From Aptenodytes patagonicus (taxonomy: Eukaryota; Chordata; Aves; Sphenisciformes; Spheniscidae): a stretch of 64,000 bases of DNA. The notes under the pieces were generated by a model. That model made no database searches, had not been told where the DNA came from, and was given only the letters and a program-made list of their open reading frames with translations. Below are positions 1 through 12,570 of this stretch, piece by piece. Made by a program: the position numbers and the translations under genes. Numbering within the stretch: the stretch's first letter is position 1; each line of letters opens with the position of its first letter. The DNA lies in contig NC_134970.1 in assembly GCF_965638725.1 (NCBI RefSeq), forward strand, positions 4,035,001-4,099,000. Reading direction: 5' to 3'.

Positions 1-141
1 GAGGACGAAAGGGGGTTTCCTTCGCTTAAACAGCAGCTGCTGGACACGGGAGCTGGGGCAGGCGGGAGAGAAGGGTTCTTAATTACAGTCTGTGAGCCAC
101 CCACGGGGAAAAAAAAATCGGTGTCAAGGCTCCAAGTGGGA

Positions 142-149
142 TATAAAAG
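142..149 (+). promoter_or_regulatory. Candidate TATA box
   Basis: A perfect TATAAAAG lies about 30 bases upstream of the start of a long CpG-rich stretch. On the plus strand this would place a transcription start near 170-175. No recognisable coding exon follows, so the gene it might serve is unknown and the match could be chance. Confidence 0.3.
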
Positions 150-179
150 GGAGGGAGCGCTGGCTGGGGCTGTGGTGGG

Positions 180-830
180 TGTGATGAGCTGCGGCCGGGC
201 TCTGCCTGCGGGGATGGACGGATGGACGGATGGACAGGTCACCGGGCGGCAGGGTCACCGCTGCTCCTGGCGCAGCCCCTTTGCCATCGCAGCGGGGGGA
301 TTTGGGGTGCTGCACCCGGGGGGGGGTGGGGGGGCGGTTTGTCCTCCCCTCCGTTCCCCCCCTCCCACCCGTGACATGCTGTCTCGGTGGGGCCGCTGGT
401 CTCACGCAGCCTGTGGCGCTTTTTCCCGCTGCCCCACGCGACGCTGTGGCTCTTCTTTCGGGGAGGGTGCGAGCCGGAGCGGTGCCAGCAGCGGCTGCTT
501 CCCGTGGGCCGGGCGGAGGCGTCGCGCGTGTCCTGCGTGGACGGGACACCCGGGACAGGCGCGTGTCGCCGCGGCCTCCCGGAGGGTTTGGGCTGAGTCC
601 CGGCCCGGGGGCGGCGGGGAGGGAGCAGCGAGGCTGCACCGGGGCTGAGCAGCCACAAGAGAGAGCCAGACCGTTGCCGGAGAACCCGGGGCTCCGGCGG
701 GGGAGCCGGCCCAACCTCTCCCGGCCGAGGATGCTCATCCCCGGGCGCCCCCGCCGCCGGCTCCCGGTGCCCGGGACTCGCTCGCAGGGAGCGGAGCGCA
801 CCCAGCCGCGCCGCTCGTAGCCCCGCTGCT
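180..830. other. CpG-rich region, possible CpG-island promoter or first exon
   Basis: The stretch is very GC-rich with dense CpG dinucleotides, unlike the CpG-poor DNA on either side. Reading frames are open on both strands, as expected from GC content alone, and none gives a protein I recognise. Together with the TATA box at 142-149 it may be the 5' end of a gene. Direction cannot be decided from sequence. Confidence 0.4.
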
Positions 831-924
831 GTTTTGGGCTCCAGCTTCGGGATGTAGGAACCACCCTGCACAAAACGCGGCTCTCGCCGGTAGCTGATGC
901 TGGGGTTTGCCGGTCCCCGAGAGC

Positions 925-1000
925 TCACGGAATCATAGAATCATTTAGGTTGGAAAAGACCTTTAAGATCATTGAGTCCAACCTTTAACTCAGTGTTTGT
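925..1000 (-). mobile_element. CR1 LINE 3'-end fragment
   Basis: The plus strand reads GAATCATAGAATCATTTAGG followed by TTGGAAAAGACCTTTAAGAT and GAGTCCAACC. This is the reverse complement of the typical avian CR1 3' tail, so the copy is inserted on the minus strand. Only the terminal 60-90 bases are recognisable; the 5' limit is uncertain. Confidence 0.85.
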
Positions 1001-3754
1001 ACTGGGGCTGATGCCCTCTGCGAGCAAGACCATCTCCTGCTTGTGCTCTCAGCCTGCCGCCAGCATCCCCTCGCCAGGGCCGCTGCCCCGTCTCCCTCTT
1101 TGAGTTGGCTTTGGTAAACCCAGGAGGGTTAAAAACAAACCGGCTGGCAGGCAGAGGTGCTGAGCAGCCGCTGCTCCCTGCAGGCCCTGCGCTCAGCACC
1201 TCCGACAAACCAACTTGCGGAGTTTTTAATCTCCCTGTGCATAAAGTGCCAGTAAAAGCTGGGGAAGGGGAGAGCCCCTGGCAGAGGCTGGATGGTGAAC
1301 TGGGCTGGAGAAGAGCAGAGGGGCTGCAGGCAGGGGCTGTGCGAGCAGGGGTGGCAAACATGGGGCAAGCACCCACGCCTAGCTGGGACAGGATCGAAAC
1401 CCTCTGAGGCGCAGGGCCAGGAGGCTGAGCCACGGGTACCGTGCTCTCCAGGAGGATGCAGCCGCATCCCCTTGGGTTGCTCCGTGCGAAAGGTGTTAGG
1501 GCTGGGTTTGGTTCTGTTGGGTTTTTTTGTCAGACTGGACTTGTCTGAAAACAGAGATCTACGTAAAGAGAGCTGTGCCTTCCCCAGCACCATCCTTTAG
1601 GTATCGCTGTAGAAACATGTCTCCGATCCACCTCACAAATGCTGTTGGCAAGTTGTTTCTCGAGTCCCAGAGAATTTTCTACAAAAAGTTTTCTTGGGGA
1701 GGGGAAAAAAAACCTTAATAAAACATAAGACGGGCTTGATCCTGAAGCAAGAAGAAATGAGTATTAGCCAACCCAGCCCTCGGCACCTCTGGAGCGAGAT
1801 GCTCACCCAAGCAAGGCAGCCCTTCCCCGGAGACTGGAGCGAAGAGCAGTGCAGTGGCAGCGGCAGCAAGAGGAGTGGGTGATGGCTCAAGGGGCTTCCC
1901 CTGCTCCACCTCGAGCCTTGGGCTCTCTGGGCCCAAGGCATCCCCACACGGCTCTGTAGCATCCCCGGTGTGGGACCGACCGGACCTGCAATCTGGAAGC
2001 CATCCCCTGTCCCGGTGCTGGGCTGTTGCTGAGTTTTCCTTCTCCCCCCATCTCCCTTCATTTCCTTTCTGGCTCTCGCCTCGGCTACTCCTGCTGCTCC
2101 TTCCCCACCTGAAGCCCTAATCCTCCGCCAGTGACGTCGCCGGGGGTTGTTGTGGCAACAGTTGGGATGAGGTCAGGAGGAAGGGGATGGCTTTTTCAGG
2201 TGGGGGAATAGGCAGCACGGCTGCCTTGGCTTCGAGAAACCGAAGCAGCTCTTTGCAAGTAAATCTTTGCATGTAATAAAGAGGGAGAGACTGGAAAACC
2301 TCTGATGCCTGTCCAGAAATCGCTTCCAAAGAGAAGGGGCTAGGTTGGTCCCTGGGCGAGTCCCTGGCTTGGAAGGGTTACTCCCTGGATGCATTTGGCC
2401 TGTTGTTTTTCCGTCAGCAGCTTTTTAAAGCTATGGGGTTGGGGAGCCCTTTGGACCGTGCATGGAGCTCTTGCAGACAGTTTAATGGCTGTTAGGATTT
2501 CTGGTGCCTCGGCAGGAGTGGCCGTGTGCTGTGAAACCAAAGGGTCAGGAGAGCTGGGGCTGAAGGACGGTGGCTTGCTGGTTGTGAAGAGGGCTAAAAG
2601 TGTGCTGGAAAAAAGCCCTGGGAAGAGGAAAATGAGGTGCAGGTAGAAAGCCACTCCCTCACAGAGAAGGACATGGAGAAGGTTCATGCCTCAGTTTCCC
2701 CACCACCCAGGTGAGGATGCAAAGGCTGACGCAGGGGAGGTGACCTGGCCCTTGCTGCTGAGCCCCTGTGGTGCAGGTGGCAGCTCATGCAGAGCAGTGA
2801 TGCCGGAGCAGCCCCTTCCTCATGGGATGCAAACTCCCCAGGCTCAAGCCCCGTGGAGCAAAACCCCAGCTCCCGGCTGGCTGTGCACGCCATGCCAGAT
2901 TCGGCTGAGGCAAGCTGGGGTGCTGGGAGAGGCTGAGCTCTGCCTCCCGAGCAGTGGGTAGAGCAGCAGGAATTTTCACCCCCCAAGTCTCTGCCAGAGC
3001 CAAATGGCCCCGCTCTGCTGGCCCTGGCAGGGCTGGGACTTCTGCCAGGGGGAGCTTTGGCCCAGGATACCCGATAGACTTGACAGCAGCCGCCCAGCTG
3101 GATTTTCCATGCCTGACACTGAATTTGCAGTGCTGGATGCTGGAGCAATTGCTGGCTGGCTTGTCATTTGAGCATGGTCTTGCTGAGATCAGAGCAGCAG
3201 AGCCTGGTCCCTGCAACCAGAAAAGGGGACAGCAGGCACCTGGAATGAAAAGAGCAGCGGCTGCAGCAACAGAAACCCAGGGAGCACCGGTCCTCAGGCC
3301 CATGGAGGTGCTGGGACCCCAGGAAGGGCCAGGCTGAGACAAGCAGTGCCCCGTTTTTCTTGGTGTTTAGAAACCCCTCTGGAAATCCAGTCCTCTTGCA
3401 CTAGTGCCACACAGACACCCCAAAGCGACCGCCGTGGACATGCTGGGACCACTTCTCCCAACAAGCTGCACCCCAAAATGCTTGGCAATTTGCTTTCCCA
3501 AGGATGCCCCGCCTGGGGGCCACCCCGCATCCTGGTCCTGGGATTTTCCTCCCAGCTGGGAGCTGGGGACCACAGGGACCTTGGGGATGTGGGATTCCTT
3601 GTCCCGAACCGCTTCAGGGTCCCGCTGTGGGTTTGTCCACCTCCCAGGCCACCGTGGAGTCCTTTTACTTCTTCCCCCACACTCCAGAGATGGTTTAATC
3701 AGCTCCTAGTTTTCATTTCGTGCCTTTCTCTCTCTTCTTTTTTGAGGGGGCAGT
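1001..3754. other. Non-genic DNA, nothing recognised apart from one short MIR-like motif
   Basis: No coding exon, RNA gene or clear repeat is seen. Open frames are short, on both strands, and of the low-complexity type produced by GC-rich DNA. At 2688-2702 a GCCTCAGTTTCCCCA motif occurs, the reverse complement of a sequence typical of MIR/L2-type SINEs, but too little surrounds it to call an element. Confidence 0.5.
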
Positions 3755-3970
3755 GAAATTTATACAATATTTAAGCAGCATAGTGGAGTCCTGGAAGATA
3801 TTATTAATGTAAAAGGGACAGGCTGGAAATGCACTTGAACCTGGTTACAATTAGAGGGTGATTTTTCTAAAGGTCAATGAATTCAGATAATATCCACAGG
3901 GGGGAAAAGAAATTTAATACCTTTTTAGTGAATTAATTAATTATAATATTATATCGGCTTGGGGTTCTTT
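3755..3970. promoter_or_regulatory. AT-rich island, candidate conserved non-coding element
   Basis: About 215 bases of AT-rich, non-repetitive sequence stand out from GC-rich surroundings. They carry homeodomain-type core sites (GAATTAATTAATTATAATAT near 3,930) and have no open frame of note. This pattern is typical of conserved enhancers near developmental genes; conservation itself cannot be shown from one sequence. Confidence 0.35.
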
Positions 3971-4489
3971 TCCAGAGTGATTAAGGGAACGATCTGTCTT
4001 CGGAGAGGCTGGGGGAAGTCAGTGAGCGAACGAAAGACTGACAGAGGGAAGGGAGAGAGGGGGAGAGCTGGGGAGAGTTTAATGGGAGAATAATGGAGCC
4101 TTTTCTTTCCTTTAAAAACTTACTGTATTTCCAGGCCACATGATCCCTGCCTGCTGGGTGCAGACCCTTTCCTTGCAGTCTCCCCAAAGGCCATTGGAGG
4201 GATTATTTTGTATTTTTACCTTTCCAAAGTGTCTTTGGATGCTTTAACATCTCAAATGCCGGACACGGTGCAGGGGTGGCCGGACCCTCTGTGACAACCC
4301 CGTCCCTGGTGCCACGAGCACTGTGTCCCAGGGCTGGCGAAGGGGCTCTTGCCGGGTCTGTGCGTGGGGATGCGGTGTCCCCAGGAGCCACCGAGAGCAG
4401 TGGCCTCGGCATGGTGCTGCTCCCGGCCCCGGGGAGCCCCGCGGCCCCAGCCCTCAGCAGTGTGGTTTATCCGCAGCCCGAGCTGAGGC

Positions 4490-4700
4490 TGGAATTTACA
4501 CTCTCTGCTAATCCAGCCAGCTCCAGAAATTAATTACAGTCTTGTACATTAAAAATTAACATAACCTTTCTGGATATATGTTCTTACAGCACAGGAGTGG
4601 GCCAGAGTCCCTCAGCCGCCTGTAATTTGAGCTGCTTTTCTCCTAATTCTTTCCCCCCACTGTTTTTTAAAGATGTGGACATCTGAACTCATTAATCATG
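4490..4700. promoter_or_regulatory. AT-rich island, candidate conserved non-coding element
   Basis: This AT-rich block contains AAATTAATTACAG and ATTAAAAATTAACATAACC around 4,525-4,570, within CpG-rich flanks. It has no coding potential and no repeat structure. The regulatory role is inferred. Confidence 0.3.
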
Positions 4701-5884
4701 GAGCCTGGTAGCTGGTAAAGTTTGAGGTTTGCAATTGTGTTTGGTCCTGGCAGTTTGCAGGGAAGGGGGGAGAGGAGGTGTCTCGCCTTCGTTGTGAAGG
4801 TTTAAGCCAGCACCCGTGGGCCGGGGTGGGAGGGAAGGGGTGCCCGTGGTCGCCCTCGCAGGGGTATCTCCTGGCATGGGTTAGGGTACCAAAAACCCAG
4901 CAGGGAGAGCACAGGGAGGTTACCAGGGCTTGACCGCGGGGGAGATGGGCTGGAAGGTCTTTTGCAAAAGTTGCTCTACGATGTCCCGCGTGCCCTGTTG
5001 CAGATGCAGTTCCAACAGCTACTTTTACTCTAGAATAAAAGCAACCTTTTCGTGGGAGGCTATAGCACATTTCCACTCTTCTGCTGAGCCACAGGCTGCA
5101 AACGTCCCGGCCCAGCAGGTTTAAGTGGGATAGATGAAGCTGGACAGCCACGGGGGGGGTGACTCGGGCTCCGGGGGCTGAGCTGAGCCCTGTGGACTGA
5201 GCGCTCCCACCGCTCCGCTCGGCTGATGAGTGGTAACATATGGAGCGGTGGTAATGGGATTGCTTGAGACAGAAGCACATTAACAGTAGATACAAACTAA
5301 AGCAAAGTGTGCGTCATGGGCACGAAGAGCATCCTCACGCAGGGATTTGCTCTCTGCGGCTGCAGCATCACGTCCCTGGTCGTCTGTCCCTCTGGTCTCT
5401 GCTTTCCATCCCAGGAGCCGGGGCTGGAGCCCTCTGCTCGACCTCCCTCTGGGTGGCTGGGGGAGATCTCCCAGCAGAACCTGGCCAGTGCCCAGCCCTG
5501 GGTGATGCTGCTGTGGCAGGGCAGTCTCCTGGGGAAGGGGATTTGGAAGGACCAAGTTGTGATGCTGGCTCAAAACTCAGGGTCTGTTGTATGCCGTGCC
5601 CTGGCAGGATCCGGCACTGCCCCTCTTCTCCCACTCCTCCCAGGGAAGCATTATTCCCTCAGCAGGCTCCCTCCTCCTCCGTTGCCTCCAACGGGGCAGA
5701 GCACTTGCCAGGCCTTTGGGCACGTCTTCTCTTCCCTCCTTCCCCATCTCCGCTCCTTAAAACCCCACCATCTTTTATCAACCAGCCCTTTCATTTCTCT
5801 TTCCTCCCCCCCTCCAACACCACCACCTCCCTCCCACCACCTCCCTCAGCCAGCCAGCGACTGCCGGAGAGAGCCAGCTCGCTC

Positions 5885-6105
5885 CCATTGTGCTATCTTT
5901 GGGTCCTAAATTAAAATTTATGACATCTTGAAATGAGCAGTGAGGGTAATTTTGCTTCTGAGCGAAGATGCTAATGAGTCCCCTTAATGGCGTGAATAAG
6001 GAGTTGACGGGTCGTGTGTCACTTTGCGCAGACCGTGCTGGTGGTGTAATGGCCACAGTAAGTGTCTGTAATTATACCCTGTCTCGCTGTATTTTGGCAG
6101 CCGTT
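5885..6105. promoter_or_regulatory. AT-rich island, candidate conserved non-coding element
   Basis: A unique stretch contains CTAAATTAAAATTTATGACA, GATGCTAATGAG and CTGTAATTATACC. A splice-donor-like CACAGTAAGTG occurs at about 6,054-6,064, so an unrecognised exon is a possible alternative. No protein similarity is apparent in any frame. Confidence 0.35.
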
Positions 6106-8929
6106 GTGGGAGAGCAGGCGGCTCAGCCGCGTACAAGGCAGGGGGGGAGGGAGAAGGGAAGGAGGGGGGAAAGTTCCCACCACCTCCTGTGCTTCCTTCG
6201 TGCTCCCCAGACTCCTCGTCCCTCCGTCCGTGCGGCTCCGGAGCGGTGGCTTTGCTGGGCTCAGCTCCGGCCGGGAGGCGGGTTGGCTGCGGCTGCTTTG
6301 AGGATGGGCAGCTCTGTCTCCTGTCTCCCTTTCTCCCCTTTAAAACAAGGTGATAAACCCACACGTCCCCCTCTGCCGTGCCAGAGCCGGGGCTGCGGCA
6401 GCGTGCCCAGGGCGGGACGGCAAAGACCTGTTGGACCCGAGCGCGTGGGACAGCCCTGCTCAAAGCCGTGGGGTGATACAGGGTCCGTCCTCACCAGCCC
6501 CCAAAACGCAAGGTCCCGGCTCTGCCTGGGGAGCAGACGGGGGGTCCCCTCCCGCGGCTGGCACGAAGAGCCCCCCGGCTATTCAACTCTGATGCTGTCC
6601 TGGTCTCTGCTTCCTTCCCGGCTGATTTCTTCGTGGGGTTATTCTGGGGGATTGTCCTGACCCTATTTTAGTCCCTCAGGGTTTTTTCAGCTATTCAACG
6701 TACTGCTGAAAGCTTCCCGCAGAGAGACAATTAGTGTAGAGGCAAGAAATCCTCCCCTGTTGCTTCTCGGGGTGTAAAACCAACTGCTGTCACCTGGGCA
6801 GGAGCTGAACCCTCCGGTGCGGTGGGGAAATGGTCCGTCTCCCAGTGACGCTCCGTGCCAGCTCCATTGGACTCCAGCCTGGTCCCTTGGCCTGGCACAG
6901 GGATGCTACCTCCACGAAGCTGCGCCTGGGGATTAGGCCAAGGGGGACAAGTTTTTCCCGTCCTGGCAGGAGGAGCTGCTCGGGAGCTGCTGTTTTGAGG
7001 AGTCATTTTGCAGTCAAGCTCCGTGCATGTACGTTTGGGACTCGGTGCCGCGTCCTGAGCGAGGTTTTGCTTGACTACGGCGCTGGGAGGGCTGGGCATT
7101 GCTTCAAAAAGCACAAACCGGCTTTCTGAAGGTTTTTATCTGCCCGAGGAGATTATTCTGTGGACCACCTCACTCCCAAGCCTCCTCGAGACCATAAAAC
7201 CTTCCAGTCTGTGCTCGTTGTTCATTTCTTGGCAATACCCGCTCAGCAAGGGGGGGGATGGTGGGTGAAAATGCCAGAGCCCCAGATGTCCGTGTGGCTG
7301 ATGGGGCCATTGGGTGTGCTGCGGGAGAGGGCTCCTGCTCGGATGTTCTTTGGGACTGGTTAGTGCTTGGTGCAGCAACCTGGTCCATGACCGAGCCAGG
7401 CATGCGTTCCCACAGTGCATAAAATTAATAGGTAAGACCCAAAACGCTCGGCAAGCCAGGCTTTAATTTGCTGCCACTGGTGAAGCGCGTGGCTTTGGAG
7501 GAGTTTGAAAGCCCCGAGGTGTGCGTGTGCGCTCAGGGCATGGATTTACACATGGGGAAAGTGCCCGGGGCAAGGGCAGGGGTTTGCTGGAGGAGAACGT
7601 GACAAACAGCAGCTCCTGTGCCCGGCATGGGATGGCTCCCAGGGGCGCGTGGAAGCCGGCTGTGAGTTTGGGAGCTGTTTCCCCTCCCGGTCGCTGTCAT
7701 GGCACATCCGAGCTTGCTCCCTGCAAGCAGCCCTGCACCTTCAAGTTGAAAAATAGCGAGCGGCTGGCTCTTTTCCTTGCGTCTCTGGGCTTGGGAGCCT
7801 TTGAGCCGCTTGCAGAGAATGATTTACAAAGTGCGGAGAGTTTCCCTGGTTTGTTTGTGTAGGTGGGTTTTTGTTTATGTGTCTCCTGAAGCCTTGAGAG
7901 CCCTCGACATATTTCTTCCTTTCCTCCTCCTGCCTCAGCCCACACCCTTCCCGACATGAGAAATTCCTGGGCAATCCCAAGCCAGGAGCACCGTGGGCAG
8001 GAGCCCGGGAGCACCACGGGCAGCCGTGGAACCCCTTGCCAGGGCCAAGCCTAGACCGAGGGAGGTTTTTCTCTGCGCTGTAGAGATGCTGCTGCTATGG
8101 GTGTTGGGGTGGAAATTATTCACCCTGGCTCCCCCCATCCTTCCTTCACGTCTGCTTCTTGCTCTGCCATCACCTGCCACCGCCTTCAGCTCCCTGGGGC
8201 TTTTTGGGACCCTTTGCTGTCCCATCTTTGTGGCAGGAGGCTCTGGAGCTCGGCGAAGCAGCGGCTTTGGGCACAGCCCCATTGAGCAGCACGGGTCTGA
8301 GGTGTCCCTATGGGGAGGTGTGGCGTGGTCCAGCTGCTCTACTATTTTCCGGACTGGAAGGACACAGGTTTAGCTTTGGGCACTGACGTGCCCGCAGGCA
8401 AGTCGTTGTCATCTTTGGAGATAGCAGGGATGATTATGAGAATAAAAGCATTTGGCTGCACAAAATGTTACCGTTGTGGGCGTTGCGTCCTTGCTTTTAA
8501 AAGAGCCTGGGAGCTCCTTGGAGGCGAGGAAGCTGCCTGTGCACGGGCTTGGGCAACACAGGCTTGTCCAGAGCTGCTCAGTTGGTGGCTGATGCTGAAG
8601 AAAGCCCCAACGGTCCCGTGCTCCCAGCACCGGGGTCCTGCAGGTGCCGGTGTTGCTGGTTCCGTGACAGGTGGCCCCGGCAAGGGAGGCTTCACGCCTG
8701 CCCGGCGCAGCACCGGGGATGCCTGCGGCCGACGCAAGCCCCGTCCCGGTAGGAAGCAAAGCTCTGCCACGTCACCAGCACCGGCTGCCTGCAGAATCAA
8801 TACAAGCGTCTGTTACAGAGATACACGCGACAGCGTTTTAAAGGACAATATCAATAAACTCAGGAGAGCTGTTAGCAGGCTCCGACGAGGGCTGGCAAGC
8901 AGGCGCTCCCCGCGTTGGGGAGATCATGA

Positions 8930-9085
8930 CCATTGAAATATTGAAGTACTTGCATATAAACTGCGCTTTCAAGTATTTTTGACAAGGGTACTAATTAAAT
9001 CTTAATTGACACTGCACTAATTAGCTTCTTAATTACATGGAACCACATAATTAGCAGCACACTCTGTGCTAATTGTTAATTAGGA
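8930..9085. promoter_or_regulatory. TAATTA-rich island, candidate homeodomain-site cluster
   Basis: The block holds a dense run of ATTA-core sites, including ACTAATTAAATCTTAATTGA, CACTAATTAGCTTCTTAATT, ACATAATTAGCAG and TTGTTAATTAGG, within about 100 bases. It is bounded by ordinary GC-rich DNA. No coding frame exists. It is one of the strongest enhancer-like signals in the left part of the window. Confidence 0.45.
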
Positions 9086-10673
9086 AAACCAGGCATCCCC
9101 CTATCCCCCCCCATCCCTCCCCTCCTGTTGTCGCTTTTAACTAAAGAGCCTCTGGTGGGAGGAGGAGGAGGAAGAGGAAGAAAGGGGGGGGAAGGAGGCT
9201 GTGAAACCTGGCTCAGGGGGGTGGTTGTGCTCCCAGCACATGGCACTGGGACGGCGTGTGGCTCCAGCTGGGGGTTTGGGCAGGGGGACAGGGATGGGGG
9301 TGCAAGCACATGTGTTGGTGGTGCAACACAACCCTCCACCTGGAGACGTCCCCGTGAAGCCCCTTTCCCGCAGCTCCATCCCAGCAGCGCAGCCTCACCA
9401 GGACAAGCTGCTGTGGCACCAGGCAGCTGCCGAGGGTGCTGACCCCACGTGCCAACAGACCGCTTTAACCGGCTCCACCAGCTCGGTCGATCGTCCCCCC
9501 GTGGCCCCAGGCCCTCCCAGCCCCTGGCGCGCTGCCGCTCCTCCGTGGGGTCCCCCAGGACGGGTGATGCAGATGTTCTGTGCTGGGTTGCGTGACCCCC
9601 TGCCCCATGGCCGCGTGCTTAACATTCCCCAAAGAGGCGTTTTTTTTTTTCCCCTTCTGGAGAGTGTGTCCACTTGCTCCCTTTATTCCTTTGGTTTTTC
9701 TGGTTTTCCTGCCTTGCTCCATCTCTCCTGCCAGACAGCAGGCAATGGGAGCATCTCATCGCTGGGGCAGCAAAGCTTTCTCTTAAATGGGTCCTCCTCA
9801 GCCCAAAACCCCCTCGGGGTTTCACTTGGCCGCTTGCTTTGCAGGGGTGAGGGCCCATCCTCCCTGAAACGGGCACGCCGGGGTGGCTGCACGCACTTAC
9901 CTGGCTGGGTGCTCGCGGGAACCGCCGTGGCTTTGCTCCCGGGGTGGATTTTCATACCTCGGCTGTCTGTGTGCGCGACGGGCATCACAGAGCTCAGGGC
10001 TTGCGGGTCAGCGTGGGTCCGTGCCGGTGTTATCCTGGCACTGTGTTTAAGCTCAATACCTGGTTTTGGTAGAGGAATTGCTCTGGATCTGGCTGTGCCG
10101 CTGCTGTGCAGGACCAGTGCCGCTACATCCCAGCCCCTGCACCTTGCTGTGCACCAGCCCAGCTACAGCGCCTGCTCCCCAAAACCCTCTGATCCCACTG
10201 GCAACCGCGGCCACGGAGCGATGCCCCATACCACAGCACCAGCATCCGCCACCTTCTCCGCATCTCCCAGCCTCGAAAGCTGCTCCAGCAGCAGCCTCGC
10301 CGCCCCGGCCAGCCCACCGGTGCCCATCCTTGCAGCGGGAGCAAAGTCAAAACCCCAAGGCTGCAGTTTTGCAGGTCTCTCCCTCTCTCTCTCTTTTTGT
10401 TTTGTTTTGTTTTTAATTTTTTAAAATTTTTTTAATTTTTTAAAAATATTTTTTAATAGTGCAGTTTTCCAGGAAATATAAAAAATGGTTTAACAGCTGC
10501 TGCGGAGTTCGTCTTTCCCAAGAGCCTGAAGGAGCGGGACGCGGAGCGCGGTGCAGCTGGGAGATTGCAGCCCCCTGTTTATGGGGAAAGAGGCGGAGCG
10601 GAAAAGAAAATATCCGTATTTTCACCAGGAAGAAAAGAGGAGGAAAAGAAAAGAAAAAAAAAAAAAATGAAGA

Positions 10674-10862
10674 GGTGAGAAAATTGTTCACATTTGACAA
10701 ATCTTTCTAATTAGGGGCCAATTATGTCCTCAGATTCCTAATTGGGATTCCGGCAGGTTTTCAGGCTTGTAGGGTAATTACAGGCTCATAATTCTATTAA
10801 GATGGAAATTTGGGAGAAATACCTTATCATAACATTTAGATTTTGCCATCTGTGTTGATGGG
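10674..10862. promoter_or_regulatory. AT-rich island, candidate conserved non-coding element
   Basis: Five spaced ATTA/AATT cores (TCTAATTAGGG, CCAATTATG, CTAATTGGG, GGTAATTACAGG, CATAATTC) lie in 130 bases of non-repetitive DNA. An A-rich tract precedes it at about 10,630-10,670. No reading frame of interest is seen. Confidence 0.4.
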
Positions 10863-11626
10863 CTGCAGCTCGGGTGGGAAGGGGGTGCTCTCGCTCCTGC
10901 GCTTGGAGCCCGATCCTCAGCTGGTGCCAGCCGGCATCGCCGCGGGCAGAGCCCGGCTCCGGAGGACAAAACGGGGGCAGAGGGATCTGAGCATCGTCTC
11001 GGTCCCGTGGGGGCTTGTTGGGGTCTGCGGGGTGCTCGGGCGTGGGTTTAAGCGGAGATTCCCCCGGGTTGCGCTGGGACAGGAGGGCTGGATGCCCTGT
11101 GTTCCATCCCATCCATCGCCACCGCTGTCCTCTCCGAGCGTTGTCCCGGTATTCCTAACCAGAAATAGCCATGGCAATCGCTCTCCGTTTTCCTCCCGAC
11201 CCGGAGGAGGAAAGAGCTCCCTTAGCTTCCAGGCAGCCCTGGTTTCCATTTGCACCAGCCTTCATCTAGGTGTAAAAGAAGGGGAAAAACAAATATGGGT
11301 GTAAAGTCCCTTTCGTAGCACCCAGAAAGCATAAAGGGGCCCAGAGTATCCCTGAGTTGCGGGGGACGCGCTGGGGATGGGGCTGGCAGGGCCGTGCCAT
11401 GGGCCAGAGGTGACCGCATGCTGGCACCGTTTTTGGTTCGGCAGCCAAAATTAGGAGGGAGGGAGAAAAACTAAACCTGGACTTCGGGGAGAGCGCTGTG
11501 GGTCTGCCAGAACACTTTGTTTAACCCCGGCCAAAGGATTTTGTGCCAGTTATGTTGGCTATCAAAAAGCAGGGTGAGCTGTAGAGCCCCTTCCCCTTTC
11601 AATGCACGGAGGAAACCCACAGTATT

Positions 11627-11646
11627 TAAAAAAAAAAAAAAAAAAA
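11627..11646. repeat. Poly(A) tract
   Basis: An uninterrupted A run of about 19 bases. It may be the tail of a degraded retrotransposed sequence, but no target-site duplication or body is visible. Confidence 0.6.
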
Positions 11647-12144
11647 GCACTGATACATTTTGTTTCAATAATTGCAATATTTTTTCCTCTTTTCCCCATT
11701 CTGTTTTTTTGCAGAAGCTGTTTGATGTGACTCAGGTTGACAAATGGCTGCAGTTGCAGCAGGAGCACCCCTCACTCTGGGGGGTGTGTGTGTGTGTGTG
11801 TGTTAGTGGCCGGGGGGGGCACGGGGGGGGGTCCGGCTGCACAGGCACGGGGTGCCGGCGCTCTGAGCAAACCGCCGACGCCCCCACGGCGATCGATGCC
11901 CGTGACAGGGACACGTGCCTGGAGCCCCCAGGGACCTCATGAACAGCCCAAAATCCCAAATAAATCTAGAAAAATCCTGCTTGGACACAATCCCTCAATG
12001 GGAAATTCTCCCCCTTCTCCCCAAATCCGGGTGCGTGGTGGCTGTGGTCGCGCTTGTCCCGTGCTTGGGACGGGCTGCTGGGACGCTCCTGTCCCCGGCC
12101 CTGTTGCGGGAGACGTCCACGCAGCAAAGTCGCCACGAGGGATG

Positions 12145-12570
12145 CTGTAATTTGGGGTTCCCCGGATCGCTAATGCTAATTTTTTTTTCCTCTTGGCTAA
12201 TGAAACCAGCCGTGGGTGATTATTTTAATCATCTGTGTTACTGGGCGGGAATGCAGCTTCTTCTGGATCTGTGAATTTATAATAACGCTAAAAAAAATGA
12301 AAAAGAAGAAAAAAAGAAGAAGAAAACCCTCCTCTCCGTAAGAGTCTCGCTGTCTTTGATCTTTTGTGTGAGGCCTCTTATCAGGAGGAGAGTAGGTTTA
12401 CATGCTGGAAGATAGGGGAATAATACTCCACGGAGATAAGCTGCAGCCCCGGCTCTCCTTTTTTGTGGCAAACTTGATAATACTGGGAAAATGTTTACTG
12501 GGAGACTTTGGGGGAGAATTAGTCCCCAGCGCAGCTGAGAAAAATAATTGCTCTGTGTGATAATTAGAGG
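12145..12570. promoter_or_regulatory. AT-rich island, candidate conserved non-coding element
   Basis: The stretch includes GCTAATGCTAAT, GGCTAATGAAACC, GATTATTTTAATCATC, TTTATAATAACGC and TGTGATAATTAGAGG, interrupted by an A-rich tract at about 12,290-12,325. It has the composition and motif content of developmental enhancers and no coding potential. Confidence 0.4.

Noticed and set aside
9201-10424. 407-codon plus-strand open frame
   Set aside because: There is no recognisable domain or splice support, and the composition is Ser/Pro/Ala low-complexity typical of GC-rich DNA.
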